DNA from: an uncultured Collinsella sp.
GTDB lineage: Bacteria; Actinomycetota; Coriobacteriia; Coriobacteriales; Coriobacteriaceae
Reading direction: 5' to 3'
Assembly (NCBI GenBank): GCA_900758375.1
Contig: CAAERJ010000009.1
Span: forward strand, 13,400-77,399
Length of the DNA: 64,000 nucleotides
Below are positions 51,742 to 61,217 of the stretch, in pieces (positions within the stretch are counted from its first letter, which is position 1; each line of letters begins with the position of its first letter). The position numbers and the translations under genes were made by a program. A model generated the notes under the pieces. The model saw only the letters and a list, made by a program, of their open reading frames with translations, did no database searches and had not been told where the DNA came from.

Positions 51742-53193
51742 ATGGACTACAAAGTAGTGTCTCAGCAAGTCGTCGATAACGTCGGCGGTCTGGAGAACAT
51801 CGAGGGCGCCACGCATTGCGTTACGCGTCTGCGTCTGGTGCTCAAGGATACGAGCAAGTACAACAAGGCCGAGCTCGAGAACATCGATGGCGTCAAGGGC
51901 GTGCTGTACAACAGCGGCCAGCTCATGATCATCTTCGGTACCGGTACCGTCAACAAGGTCTACGATGAGTTTATGGCTCTGACGGGCGTTAAGGAGATCA
52001 GCGCTTCCGAGGTCAAGGGCGCCGAGGCGGACAAGAAGGGCAAGTTCTTCTCGGTCCTCAAGGTATTCTCGGATATCTTTATCCCCATCATTCCCGCTTT
52101 CGTCGGCGCTGCTATCATCATCGGCCTTAAGTCGCTGATCGTTGCCAACGGCCTCTTTGGCATGGAGGGCAGCCTTGCCGACCACAGCGAGTTCCTCAAG
52201 AACCTCGCAAGCTTCTTTGCCATTATCGCCACCACGTTTGACTACCTGCCTGTCCTGGTTATGTACAGCGCGGTGAAGCGTTTTGGCGGTAACCCGATTC
52301 TGGGCATCCTCGTCGGTATCGTCATGGTTCACCCGAGCCTTATGAACCGCAACACGTTCGTTATGGATCCGACGGGTGCTGAGTACTGGAACTTTGGTCC
52401 GCTCTCCATCCCCATGGTTGCTTTCCAGGGCGGCGTGTTCCCTGCAATCCTGACTGCCTGGTTTATGGCCAAGGTCGAAAAGATTGCCCAGAAGTACATC
52501 CCCGAGGTCGTCTCGTTCGTCTTTGTCCCGACCGTTACCCTGATTCTTGCTAACGTCGCCCTGTTCACCGTGTTCGGCCCGCTCGGCAACCTGATCGGCG
52601 ACGTCCTCGCCGGTGTAATCGATATCCTGTACAACAGGATGGGCGTCTTCGGTGCCTTTGTCTTTGCCGCATTCCTGCAGCCGCTCGTCGTTACCGGTAC
52701 GCATCAGTTCATCCAGGGTATCGAGGCAAACCTCGTCGCCACGACTGGCTTCAACTACATCCAGGCCATCTGGTCGGTTTCCATCATCGCCCAGGGCGGC
52801 GGCGCCATCGGCATGTACCTCATTCACAAGAAGCATTCCAAAGAGCGCAACATCTGCATGTCGTCCTTTATCCCGACGCTGGTCGGTATCTCCGAGCCCG
52901 CAATCTTTGCTGCAAACATGCGCTACTCGATCATCCCGTTCATCTGCGCTTGCATCGGTGCAGGCTGCGGCGGTGCCTTCGTGAAGCTCTTTGAGGTGCG
53001 CGCCATCGGTCAGGGTCTGACCGGCGTGCTTGGCCTGCTCATCGTCACGCCCGAGACGCTCGTGTGGTATGTGGCTGGCAATCTCATCGCCTTTATCGTG
53101 CCGATCGTCTTGATCTTTGCCTACAACAAGGCAAAGGGCGTGCCGACCACTGATGAAGAGGGCGCTGGTGCTGGCTTTGATGTCAGCTTCTAG
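51742..53193 (+). CDS. PTS EIIBC permease, sucrose/glucoside family
   Basis: Imports and phosphorylates a disaccharide, most likely sucrose by context. The N-terminal EIIB domain has its phosphocysteine in GATHCVTRLRLVL (Cys26). The EIIC domain has about ten helices and the conserved FIQGIEANLV and LVGISEPAIFAANMRY region. There is no EIIA domain, so a EIIA from elsewhere must serve. The start at MDYKVV is preferred because GGAGAGGAAC precedes it. Length 483 aa. It lies between the two GH32 genes. Confidence 0.88.
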   Translation: MDYKVVSQQVVDNVGGLENIEGATHCVTRLRLVLKDTSKYNKAELENIDGVKGVLYNSGQLMIIFGTGTVNKVYDEFMALTGVKEISASEVKGAEADKKGKFFSVLKVFSDIFIPIIPAFVGAAIIIGLKSLIVANGLFGMEGSLADHSEFLKNLASFFAIIATTFDYLPVLVMYSAVKRFGGNPILGILVGIVMVHPSLMNRNTFVMDPTGAEYWNFGPLSIPMVAFQGGVFPAILTAWFMAKVEKIAQKYIPEVVSFVFVPTVTLILANVALFTVFGPLGNLIGDVLAGVIDILYNRMGVFGAFVFAAFLQPLVVTGTHQFIQGIEANLVATTGFNYIQAIWSVSIIAQGGGAIGMYLIHKKHSKERNICMSSFIPTLVGISEPAIFAANMRYSIIPFICACIGAGCGGAFVKLFEVRAIGQGLTGVLGLLIVTPETLVWYVAGNLIAFIVPIVLIFAYNKAKGVPTTDEEGAGAGFDVSF

Positions 53194-53229
53194 TTGAGCC
53201 GTTCAGCGTAATCTGAGGATAAGTCCATT

Positions 53230-53273
53230 TGGGGAAGGGCGTTCGACTCGTGTGAGTCGAGCGTCCTTCCCCA
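53230..53273 (+). other. Strong hairpin between PTS gene and scrB
   Basis: TGGGGAAGG / CCTTCCCCA with an inner CGACTC / GAGTCG stem. No T tract, and the scrB start follows 21 nt later with only a weak ribosome site, so it may limit or process scrB mRNA (inference). Confidence 0.65.
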
Positions 53274-53294
53274 TAGACGAGAAAGTCAACGGCG

Positions 53295-54737
53295 ATGTTT
53301 AATCAAAAAAATAAGGTGACACGCGCGGACTATGAGCAGTGGCGTGCCGGACAGGATGAGACGGCGGGTCGCATCGCGTCCGACCCCGATAGGCTCCTGT
53401 TCCATGTGGAGCCTGAGCTTGGCTGGCTCAACGACCCCAACGGTTTGGTGCAGATCGGTGATACGTATCACATCTATCACCAATACGATCCATTCGATGC
53501 TGCGCATGGCGGTCCAGTGCTTTGGAATCATCTGACAACAAAGGATTTTGTGACGTACGAGAATCGCGGCCCTGTGCTGTTTCCCGATTCCGATTTGGAT
53601 TCGAGCGGAGCGTATTCTGGTTCTGCCTTTGTACACGACGGCAAGATTCACTACTTCTATACCGGCAACGTCAAGCATTTTGACCGCGATGATTACGACT
53701 ACGTGTTGACGGGCCGTGAGCAAAACCAGATTCATGTGGTTGCCGAGAACCCCGACGAATTGGGCGAGAAGCGCATAGCTGTTGGGCCGGTCGATTACCC
53801 CGACGATATCGGTACGCACGTGCGTGATCCCAAAATCCTTGAACACGATGGTATCTACTACATGGTTCTGGGCGCTCGTACGAAAGACGACCGCGGCTGC
53901 GTGCTTGTCTATACCTCGAGCAATCTAGAGGACTGGAGCTATGCGACGCGCATTGAGTTGGGCGAGAAGTTTGGCTTTATGTGGGAGTGCCCCGATCTGT
54001 TTGAGCTCGATGGTGAGCTTATTCTCGTTTGCTGTCCGCAGGGTGTGTCCGCCGATGGATGGCGTTACCGCAATCCGCACCAGTGCGTGTGGTTTCCCAT
54101 CGAGGCCGATTGGGGGGCGCCGAGTTTTAAGATCGCCGGGCAGGGCATGCCCCCGATGGTCGATGCCGGCTTTGATTTCTACGCACCGCAGTCTTTTGAG
54201 GATGCTGCGGGTCGGCGTTTGATGATCGGGTGGTCGGGTTGCCCCGATGCGACGGCAAAAAGCCCGACGGTGGCACGCGGGTGGCAGTGCGCGTTGACGG
54301 TGCCGAGAAAACTGAGCATGCGCGATGGTAAGCTCTGTCAGCAGCCGGTGCACGAGATTGAGAGGATGCGCGGCGACTGCGTTTGCGCGACAGGCGGTGA
54401 AACCGTTGAGGAGCCGGGCCGCCTGTTTGATCTTGTGGTTTCCTGTGAGGGCGCCCAGGTGATCGAGCTCGAAATCCGCAAGGGTGTCTTTGTGCGCTAT
54501 GCAGACGGGATGCTTACCCTCGACATGGGTGACGAAGGCTATGGGCGCGACCAGAGGTCGATCGAGCTCAGCGAGCTTCGCGACCTGCGCGTGCTTTCGG
54601 ACACTACGATGGTCGAGATTTTTGCAAATGGCGGCGAGGCGGCACTTACGAGCCGTACCTATTCGCCGGCGGTTCCGGCGATGGAGCTGCACGCCGAGGG
54701 TGCGGCATCGATGAATTTCTACCGCCTCGTGCATTAA
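53295..54737 (+). CDS. scrB: Sucrose-6-phosphate hydrolase, GH32
   Basis: Cleaves sucrose 6-phosphate to glucose 6-phosphate and fructose. All GH32 hallmarks are present: WLNDPNG (residues 44-50, nucleophile Asp47), RDP at 177-179, and WECPDLF with Glu231. The C-terminal beta-sandwich ends with VEIFANGGEAALTSRTY. Length 480 aa, no signal peptide, so cytoplasmic. It is the last gene of the regulator-GH32-PTS-scrB cluster. No fructokinase is encoded nearby. Confidence 0.93.
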   Translation: MFNQKNKVTRADYEQWRAGQDETAGRIASDPDRLLFHVEPELGWLNDPNGLVQIGDTYHIYHQYDPFDAAHGGPVLWNHLTTKDFVTYENRGPVLFPDSDLDSSGAYSGSAFVHDGKIHYFYTGNVKHFDRDDYDYVLTGREQNQIHVVAENPDELGEKRIAVGPVDYPDDIGTHVRDPKILEHDGIYYMVLGARTKDDRGCVLVYTSSNLEDWSYATRIELGEKFGFMWECPDLFELDGELILVCCPQGVSADGWRYRNPHQCVWFPIEADWGAPSFKIAGQGMPPMVDAGFDFYAPQSFEDAAGRRLMIGWSGCPDATAKSPTVARGWQCALTVPRKLSMRDGKLCQQPVHEIERMRGDCVCATGGETVEEPGRLFDLVVSCEGAQVIELEIRKGVFVRYADGMLTLDMGDEGYGRDQRSIELSELRDLRVLSDTTMVEIFANGGEAALTSRTYSPAVPAMELHAEGAASMNFYRLVH

Positions 54738-55013
54738 CCGTGCGTGGAGCACGATTGGATTTGCTGGACGGAATGTGTCGCAGTTGTCGCGGCCAACTAC
54801 CGCTTACCGCATATAGCGACCGTTTGCGGAATAAGTAACCCTCCTTAATAAACCGTGTGGAATCCTAGATAAGCACGGAGTTTTCCAGGGAGACGCTGTC
54901 CTTTGTTGTGTGCAAGGGGCGGCGTCTCTTTGGCGCTTGGACGCCGTTGTGCAACAGTGCGGCGGCGCGTGCCATGTATTGAAAAGCCAATGTCGAGATG
55001 GGTCGTGATAATA

Positions 55014-55868
55014 ATGGGCAAGTACGTAATCGTGGTTGAGTCTGGGTCGGATGTGACGCCGGAGCTCTGCGAGCGCTACGGCATCGTGCGCGTGCCCATG
55101 CATGTCACGATTGGTGACGAGACCGTCGAGGACGGCTCGATCGATCCGCTCGAGATTTATTCGCGCTGCAACGAGTTTGGCGTGATGCCCAAGACCAGCG
55201 GCTGCGCGCCTGCGGATTTTGCTCACGTGTACGACCGCATTCACGCTGAGCAGCCCGATGCGACTATTCTGCATCTCGCGTATTCCGAGGCCACGACCTG
55301 CTCGCATCAATCATCGAAGATCGCCGCCAAGGGTCGCGACTACGTGTTCTCTATGGACACGCGCTTTGTCTCGGTAGGCCAGTCGCTCGTTGTCGTCGAG
55401 ACCGCCAAATACATCGAGGCTCACCCCGATGCCACCGTCGACGAGATCTTTGCATTTACGAATTCCGTCATGGACCGCGTGCTGCTGGGCTTTGTTCCTA
55501 CCGATCTTGCCTTTCTTAAGGCGGGCGGTCGCTTGTCCAACGTCGCATTCCTTGGCGCCCATCTGCTCAAGATTAAGCCCTGCATTGAGGTGACGGGCGG
55601 CAAGTTCGTGGCGACCAAGAAGTTCCGCGGCTCTATGCTCAAGTGCGCCCGCGCCTTTATTGACCACATGGTTGCGAAGGGCGAGATTGACTACTCGCAC
55701 ATTGGCCTGGCGTATTCGGTGGGCCTTTCCCAGGAGCTGCGCGATGACATGGAGGTCTATGCGCATGATCTGGGCTTTAAGGACGTTACCTGGACTCAGG
55801 TCGGCGGCGTCATCTCGAGCCATTGCGGCCCGACCGCCTTCGGTGCGGTGCTCACGCTTAAGGCGTAA
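55014..55868 (+). CDS. DegV-family fatty-acid-binding protein
   Basis: Binds fatty acids and hands them to fatty-acid kinase in Gram-positive bacteria (family knowledge). The 284 aa protein has the N-terminal VVESGSDVTPELCERYG, then TSGCAPADFAHVYDRI, and the C-terminal GGVISSHCGPTAFGAVL (consensus V-x-x-H-x-G-P-x-x-x-G). The ribosome site is weak; an ATG 24 nt upstream is an alternative start. The 276-bp gap before it holds no gene, only a weak CATATAGCGACCGTTTGC word (54810-54827) that resembles the fructoside operators. Confidence 0.88.
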   Translation: MGKYVIVVESGSDVTPELCERYGIVRVPMHVTIGDETVEDGSIDPLEIYSRCNEFGVMPKTSGCAPADFAHVYDRIHAEQPDATILHLAYSEATTCSHQSSKIAAKGRDYVFSMDTRFVSVGQSLVVVETAKYIEAHPDATVDEIFAFTNSVMDRVLLGFVPTDLAFLKAGGRLSNVAFLGAHLLKIKPCIEVTGGKFVATKKFRGSMLKCARAFIDHMVAKGEIDYSHIGLAYSVGLSQELRDDMEVYAHDLGFKDVTWTQVGGVISSHCGPTAFGAVLTLKA

Positions 55869-56042
55869 AGGCCGCAGGCGAGCGTTCTTCAGCCTGACAT
55901 CTCGACGTAGCCCCCAGCCATGGTGATGGGGGATAGATTAAAACGTGCCGTTCTAGTCCGAGACGTTTAAACGCAAACGCATGGGCTAGAATGACTCTGG
56001 CATTTTAATTGGTTGCATCCAAGGAGAGGCAAGGTAGCGCGA

Positions 56043-56861
56043 ATGGCAGAAATGACGCTTGAGGGTGTGGACGCTCGTCCCGAGGACTCTGCGTTTGCCC
56101 TTGGCCGCGTGCATTCGATCGAGACGATGGGAACGGTCGACGGACCCGGCATCCGCTTTGTGGTGTTTGTTCAGGGCTGTCCCATGCGCTGCGCGTATTG
56201 TCACAATCCCGATACCTGGTCGGTCAACGGCGGCACGATGGTGACCGTCGAGCACCTCATGGACGAGTTCCAGAGTAACCATGAGTTCTATCGCAGCGGC
56301 GGAATTACGGTTTCGGGCGGCGAGCCGCTCCTGCAGCCCGAGTTTTTGGCCGACCTGTTCCGTGCAATGCACAACAATCCCGATGGCCGCGTGCATACCT
56401 GCCTGGATAGCTGCGGCTACGCCTTCGACCCCCAGCATCCCGAGAAGTTCGATGCCGTGCTCAACGAGACCGACATGGTACTGCTCGACATTAAACACGC
56501 CGATCCCGTCGAGCATAAAAAGCTGACTGGGTGCGATCCCGCACGCATTCTGGCGTTTGGCGATGAGCTTGCACGTCGCAAGATCAAGGTCGTTATCCGC
56601 CACGTGGTTGTGCCGGGCATTACCGACACGGTGGAGGAGTGTGAGAAGCTCGGTCGCCTCATCGCTCCATGGCACAACGTGGTGGGCCTGGAAATGCTGC
56701 CGTATCACACGATGGGCGTCGTCAAGTATGAGCAGCTGGGGATTCCCTATAAGCTTGAGGGCGTTCCACAGATGGATACTGCGCGCATGCCCGAGCTGCG
56801 CAACGCTGTCATGACGGGCATGAAAAAGCGCCGCGCGGAGCTTAAATCCGCCATCGGCTAG
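56043..56861 (+). CDS. pflA: Pyruvate formate-lyase activating enzyme
   Basis: Radical-SAM enzyme that abstracts hydrogen from the glycine of PFL, here located on the separate GrcA-like subunit. The iron-sulphur motif is CPMRCAYC in VQGCPMRCAYCHNPD; GGITVSGGEPLLQPEFL and EMLPYHTMGVVKYEQLGIPY are typical of PflA. Length 272 aa. AAGGAGAGGCAAGG precedes the start region. Unusually it lies 7 kb from pflB, as a single gene after degV. Confidence 0.93.
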   Translation: MAEMTLEGVDARPEDSAFALGRVHSIETMGTVDGPGIRFVVFVQGCPMRCAYCHNPDTWSVNGGTMVTVEHLMDEFQSNHEFYRSGGITVSGGEPLLQPEFLADLFRAMHNNPDGRVHTCLDSCGYAFDPQHPEKFDAVLNETDMVLLDIKHADPVEHKKLTGCDPARILAFGDELARRKIKVVIRHVVVPGITDTVEECEKLGRLIAPWHNVVGLEMLPYHTMGVVKYEQLGIPYKLEGVPQMDTARMPELRNAVMTGMKKRRAELKSAIG

Positions 56862-56987
56862 CAAGTCATTTTTGCCCCTAAATGATACCCGAGCTGTACT
56901 GGCCTAACGGCTTGGTGCTGACGCGGTTGAGCCAAAATGCTGGTACCATACCGTGGATAAGCAATTTGCACGGATTTGGGGGATGGC

Positions 56988-57728
56988 ATGGCAACCATCG
57001 CGATCATAGGCGCACTCGAAAAAGAGGTTGCGCAGATTAAGGAAGAGCTGAGTGGCGCGCATGAGTCGCAGGAGGCGGGCTTGACCGTTGTGAGCGGTGA
57101 GCTCGACGGTTTGTCCGTTGTTGCTACGACCGCTGGCATGGGAACCGTAAACGCCGCGGCGGCAACGCAGCATCTCATCAGCAAATATGCCCCGCAGGCC
57201 GTTGTGTTTTCGGGCATTGCGGGTGGCCTAAACCCTAAGCTCCATATTAACGACGTGGTTATAGGCAAGTGTCTGCGTTATCTGGATACCGACACGACGC
57301 TCATTGCCGAGTCGGCACCGGGGCTTGAGGAATTTGCCTCGACACCGGCTTTGGTTGATATTGCAGCTGTCGTGCTTGTCGAGCATGGGTTTGTGGACGC
57401 ATCGTCGGATATGGCGGCTGCCGAGAAGGACCCCAAGCAGTTCCTGTGTGGCACTATCGCCACGGGTGACCGCTTTGTTACGGGTGACGCCATGCGTAAC
57501 GCTGCGATTGAGGCCACGCATGCCGATTGCGTCGAGATGGAGGGTGCGGCAATTGCGCACATCGCGGCCAAGAATGGTGTCGATTGCCTAGTGCTGCGCG
57601 CTATCAGCGATAATTGTGACGAGGCATATGACGCGTTTTGCGAGCGCGAGTTCGATCTGGATGAGTACGCTCGCACCGCGAGCGGCATCACGCTTGACAT
57701 CGTTCGTAGTATCGCCGCCGCGCAATAG
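56988..57728 (+). CDS. mtnN: 5'-methylthioadenosine/S-adenosylhomocysteine nucleosidase
   Basis: Removes adenine from methylthioadenosine and S-adenosylhomocysteine. Visible motifs: IIGALEKEV at the N-terminus, TTAGMGTVNAAAATQHLI, FSGIAGGLNP, ATGDRFV, VEMEGAAIAHIA (ribose-binding Glu) and RAISDNCDE (purine-site Asp). Length 246 aa. The start after GGGGGATGGC gives MATIAII. It is followed by ysxC 39 nt later on the same strand; co-transcription is likely although functions differ. Confidence 0.92.
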   Translation: MATIAIIGALEKEVAQIKEELSGAHESQEAGLTVVSGELDGLSVVATTAGMGTVNAAAATQHLISKYAPQAVVFSGIAGGLNPKLHINDVVIGKCLRYLDTDTTLIAESAPGLEEFASTPALVDIAAVVLVEHGFVDASSDMAAAEKDPKQFLCGTIATGDRFVTGDAMRNAAIEATHADCVEMEGAAIAHIAAKNGVDCLVLRAISDNCDEAYDAFCEREFDLDEYARTASGITLDIVRSIAAAQ

Positions 57729-57767
57729 CACGCCCGTTTTGTAAAAACCTACGACCAAGGAGTGTCC

Positions 57768-58358
57768 ATGGCCGATTCAATTAACTACCAGCTTGCCAAG
57801 TTCGTCGCCAGCTACGGCAAGGTTTCGCAGATTCCCGAGTCCACCTGCCCTGAGGTGAGCTTCGTCGGCCGCTCCAACGTGGGCAAGTCCTCCATCATGA
57901 ACAAGCTATTTGGCCGCAAGAACCTGGTCAAGGTTTCAAGCACGCCGGGCAAGACGAGCAACATCAATTTCTTCGAGGCCGACGACGTGCACTTTGTGGA
58001 CCTGCCGGGCTACGGTTTCGCCCGTCGTTCCAAGGCCGAGCGCGACCGCTGGGCTGAGCTTATCGGCGACTTCTTTGACTCCGAGCGCAGCTTTAACCTG
58101 GTCGTATCGCTGGTGGATATTCGTCACGACCCCAGTAAGCTCGACCATGACATGATCGACTACCTGCAGGGCAACGAGTTCAACTTTATCGTCTGCCTCA
58201 CCAAGGCCGACAAGCTCAGCCGCACCCAACAGGCCCGCCAGGCAGCAGCCATCAAAAAACAGCTCAACGTCCCGGCCGAGAACGTAATCATCACAAGCTC
58301 CCAGACCGGCGTGGGCATCGACGAACTCAAGCGCCGCATCGCCGAGGCCTGCCTCTAG
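57768..58358 (+). CDS. ysxC: Ribosome biogenesis GTPase YsxC/EngB
   Basis: Essential GTPase for 50S subunit assembly. G motifs are in order: GRSNVGKSSIMN (G1, about 35-46), T in STPGKTSNINFF (G2), DLPGYGFARRSK (G3), TKADK (G4) and TSSQTGVG (G5). Length 196 aa is standard. AAGGAGTGTCC precedes the ATG. The gene ends before the long inverted repeat it shares with the convergent thrB. Confidence 0.95.
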   Translation: MADSINYQLAKFVASYGKVSQIPESTCPEVSFVGRSNVGKSSIMNKLFGRKNLVKVSSTPGKTSNINFFEADDVHFVDLPGYGFARRSKAERDRWAELIGDFFDSERSFNLVVSLVDIRHDPSKLDHDMIDYLQGNEFNFIVCLTKADKLSRTQQARQAAAIKKQLNVPAENVIITSSQTGVGIDELKRRIAEACL

Positions 58359-58437
58359 TAAGGGCTCCAGCCTAGCAAGAGCCCCTATCAATAAAGGGCC
58401 ATATATTTCAGCCCGGCGCCCCTTCAAAGCGTGGGTC

Positions 58438-58624
58438 CCTGTAGACATCCTCAGCAAGGTAGGCGCAGGGACGGTCGGGATGTTCCCTCAAAATCATTCC
58501 GCAGCGCGAAGGCCCCTTGTCCGTCGCTCCGTAGGAGCAGGGCAAGGGGCCTTCATGCGCGAGGACGATTTTGAGGGAACATCCCGACCGTCCCGGACAG
58601 GTATATGAGGAGGATGTCTACAGG
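58438..58624. repeat. Double long inverted repeat, family R copy 3
   Basis: Inner arms of 28 bp (58468-58495 and 58567-58594) enclose, read on the minus strand, CGTCCTCG-CGCG-ATG and TGCGGAA around a CCTTGTCC/GGGCAAGG-type hairpin. A second perfect pair of 15-bp arms (58438-58452, 58610-58624) brackets it and overlaps the thrB stop. It separates convergent ysxC and thrB and could terminate both. Confidence 0.8.
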
Positions 58625-59499
58625 TACTCGATTTGAGCGCCCTCGGTGTCGCACGTCAGAATATGCGTGTCGCACTTGGGGAACTGTTCGCGCAGCTTGA
58701 CCTGCAGGAATTTTGCCACGATGGTGTCGTCGGTCACCGCCATAAGGGTCGAGCCCGAACCGCTGATCCAGATGGTCTTGGCGCCGCCGTTAAGGCAGGT
58801 GTCGCGCACGGCGTTGTAGTCGGGAATCAGACGGCGACGATAGGGTTCCTGGATGCGGTCGTCATTGGCGGCGGCAATCAGGTCGAGGTTACCAGTCTCC
58901 AAGCCGCGCGTCATACCGGCGATGCGGCCCATCTGCCACACGGCGGTGGAGAGCGGAATCTCCTGCGGCACGACCTTGCGCGCCTCGCTCGTGTGTACCT
59001 CGTAGGGCGGAATCACGGTAATAAAACGCAGGCGATCGCTCACCTCGTAGCGCAGGCACTGGGGGAGCGAGTCGGTCGGCGTAAAGGAGCAGACGGCGCC
59101 GCCCAGGATGGCGGGGGCGACGTTATCGGGATGGCCCTCGACTTCGGTGGCAATGCGAACAAGCTCGGCGCGGTCGACGGTGTGGCCTGTCAGTGCGGCG
59201 GCGGCCATAATGCCGGCGACGACGCAGGTGGAGCTGGAGCCTAGGCCGCGGGCGACGGGAACGTCGGTCTGAATGTCGATGGCAACGGGAAAAGCCGGCT
59301 CGCCCCATGCGGCCAGTGCATCGACAAAGCTGACGTAGACCAGGTTGTCCTCGTTTTGGAACTCCTCGGGGCAGCCCGTGATGGTGAGCCTGTCGGTGCG
59401 CTCGAAGGTGAAGTGCGAGTAGAGGCTGACGGCCATGCCGAGGGTATCGTAGCCGATGCCTAGGTTGGCGCTGGTTGCTGGGACGGTGATTTTGATCAT
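58618..59499 (-). CDS. thrB: Homoserine kinase
   Basis: GHMP kinase phosphorylating homoserine for threonine synthesis. PATSANLGIGYDTLGMAV at the N-terminus and the ATP loop PVARGLGSSSTCVVAGI (about 82-98) are diagnostic; ISGSGSTLMAV lies near the C-terminus. Length 293 aa. AGGAGGACC precedes the ATG. It is downstream of thrC on the same strand but separated by a terminator and an inverted repeat, so it may have its own promoter. Confidence 0.94.
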   Translation of the reverse strand: MIKITVPATSANLGIGYDTLGMAVSLYSHFTFERTDRLTITGCPEEFQNEDNLVYVSFVDALAAWGEPAFPVAIDIQTDVPVARGLGSSSTCVVAGIMAAAALTGHTVDRAELVRIATEVEGHPDNVAPAILGGAVCSFTPTDSLPQCLRYEVSDRLRFITVIPPYEVHTSEARKVVPQEIPLSTAVWQMGRIAGMTRGLETGNLDLIAAANDDRIQEPYRRRLIPDYNAVRDTCLNGGAKTIWISGSGSTLMAVTDDTIVAKFLQVKLREQFPKCDTHILTCDTEGAQIEYL

Positions 59500-59515
59500 G
59501 TGGGTCCTCCTGGGC

Positions 59516-59621
59516 GGTCTGCCTGTTTAGTTCGCTGCTCGGGCAGTCCTGGCTCGCTCGGAAAGCACATTAAGTGCTTTCCGGCTTGTGCGGAACTCGC
59601 GACGAACTAAACAGGCAGACC
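59516..59621. repeat. Long inverted repeat, variant of family R
   Basis: Perfect 19-bp arms (59516-59534, 59603-59621) around a GGAAAGCAC / GTGCTTTCC hairpin. The inner GTCCTGG and GTGCGGAAC recall the CGTCCTCG and TGCGGAA motifs of the other copies, but the fit is looser. It lies between thrC and thrB. Confidence 0.65.
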
Positions 59622-59649
59622 CGCTCGCATGCTCGTCATCATCCCGAAA

Positions 59650-59690
59650 GCTAAATAAAAAGAAGGTGCGCCGGCTTTCGCCGGCGCTTA
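59650..59690 (-). terminator. Intrinsic terminator of thrC
   Basis: On the minus strand, stem GCGCCGGC-GAAA-GCCGGCGC followed by ACCTTCTTTTT, about 12 nt after the thrC stop. Confidence 0.88.
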
Positions 59691-59699
59691 ATAAGGGGT

Positions 59700-61217
59700 C
59701 TAGTTGGTGCTCATTCGTTTTGCTGCAGACTCGACGTAGCTTGCCATCTCATCGACGTTGCAGACGTCTTCGAAGCGGATGGGCTTGGACTCGAGCTCGG
59801 CGAGTTGGACCGGGGCAACCGTGTTGGTTGCCTGCTCGAGCACTCGCATGGCCTCAAAGTCGTCCTCGGGAACGTCGAGGCCCAGGGCGTCGCAGCAGGC
59901 ATGCGGGAACTTGTAAGGGCTGGCGGTCGAAAGCAGCACGCGGGCCTTGGCGCCCTCGGCGGGGGCGACCTTTTCGAAGACGTGATAGCCGCAAGCGGTG
60001 TGCGGGTCGATCACGTAGCCGTTCGCGTCCCAGCAGCTCTTGATGGCGGCGCGGACCTCGTCCTCGCTGGCCCAACCGCAGCCAAAGACGCTCTGAATCT
60101 TTGCCAGCAGCTCGGCGGGCACCTCGTAGCGGCCGGTCTGGGCAAGCTGCTCCATAAGGTCGGCAACGAGTTCGCAGTCGCCATCGGACAGGAAGTAGAG
60201 CATGCGCTCGAGGTTGGAGCTGATGAGGATGTCCATCGACGGCGAGATGGTCGTGAAGAACGGTCGGTTACGGTCGTAAACGCCGGTGGTCAGGAAGTCG
60301 GCAAGCACATTGTTCTTGTCGCTCGCCACGACGAGCTTGGCGACGGGCAGACCCATGCGCTTGGCATAGTAGCCGGCCAGGATGTCGCCAAAGTTGCCGG
60401 TCGGTACGCAGAACTCCACGGCGTCGCCGGCCTCGATGGCGCCGGCGCGCAGCAGCTGCGCATAAGCGGCAAAGTAGTAGACGACCTGTGGCACCAGGCG
60501 GCCGACGTTGATGGAGTTGGCACTCGAAAGCACCGTGCCGGCGGCCTCAAGACGCTCGGCAAGCTCCTTATCGGCAAAGATGCGCTTGACGGCACTCTGG
60601 GCATCGTCGAAGTTGCCGCGGATGCCGCAGACGGCGACGTTATCGCCCTCCTGCGTGGACATCTGCAGATTCTGCACGCGGCTGACTTTGCCTTCGGGAT
60701 AAAAGACGGTGATGCCCGTGCCCGGAGCGTCGGCAAAACCGGCGAGTGCTGCCTTGCCCGTGTCGCCCGATGTGGCGGTGACGATCATGATGCGCTCGGC
60801 GCCGCCGTCCTTGGCGGAAGTGCGGGCCATCAGACGGGGGAGCATCTGCAGAGCGACGTCCTTAAAAGCGCTCGTGGGGCCGCCAAAGAGCTCCATCACA
60901 TAGGTTTGCGGGGCGTCGGCACCCGGTGCGGCGTCGAGTTTGACGAGCGGCGTGACCTCTTCGCTCGCAAACGTGCCGCGGTATGCCTCGTCGACACACG
61001 CCGAAATTTCTTCGGCCGTGTAATCATTCAGTAACATTCCCAACACATCTTGAGCGATTTCAAAGTACGATTTAGCTGCAAGCGAGCTGATATCGACCTG
61101 CTGGGTGCCAAGCTCGTCCGAGACAAACAAACCCCCGTCGGGAGCGATGCCGGTGCGGATTGCCACCTTACTTGAGCACGATAAAGTGCGTCCTCGTGTA
61201 CTATGATAAGTTCCCAT
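59700..61217 (-). CDS. thrC: Threonine synthase
   Basis: PLP enzyme converting phosphohomoserine to threonine. The PLP lysine lies in GGPTSAFKDVALQMLPRLM; VTATSGDTGKAAL and VPTGNFGDILAGYYAKRMGLP bind the cofactor phosphate. The start MGTYHSTRGRT follows GGAGCAGTGTT and gives 505 aa, typical of the long (yeast/E. coli-like) class; an in-frame ATG 60 nt upstream lacks a ribosome site. It is divergent from lysC across 104 bp, so both probably share control sites. Confidence 0.94.
   Translation of the reverse strand: MGTYHSTRGRTLSCSSKVAIRTGIAPDGGLFVSDELGTQQVDISSLAAKSYFEIAQDVLGMLLNDYTAEEISACVDEAYRGTFASEEVTPLVKLDAAPGADAPQTYVMELFGGPTSAFKDVALQMLPRLMARTSAKDGGAERIMIVTATSGDTGKAALAGFADAPGTGITVFYPEGKVSRVQNLQMSTQEGDNVAVCGIRGNFDDAQSAVKRIFADKELAERLEAAGTVLSSANSINVGRLVPQVVYYFAAYAQLLRAGAIEAGDAVEFCVPTGNFGDILAGYYAKRMGLPVAKLVVASDKNNVLADFLTTGVYDRNRPFFTTISPSMDILISSNLERMLYFLSDGDCELVADLMEQLAQTGRYEVPAELLAKIQSVFGCGWASEDEVRAAIKSCWDANGYVIDPHTACGYHVFEKVAPAEGAKARVLLSTASPYKFPHACCDALGLDVPEDDFEAMRVLEQATNTVAPVQLAELESKPIRFEDVCNVDEMASYVESAAKRMSTN

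Noticed and set aside
54810..54827. Fifth fructoside operator upstream of degV
   Set aside because: Only a partial match (15 of 18) and no reason for degV to join the regulon; kept only as a note.
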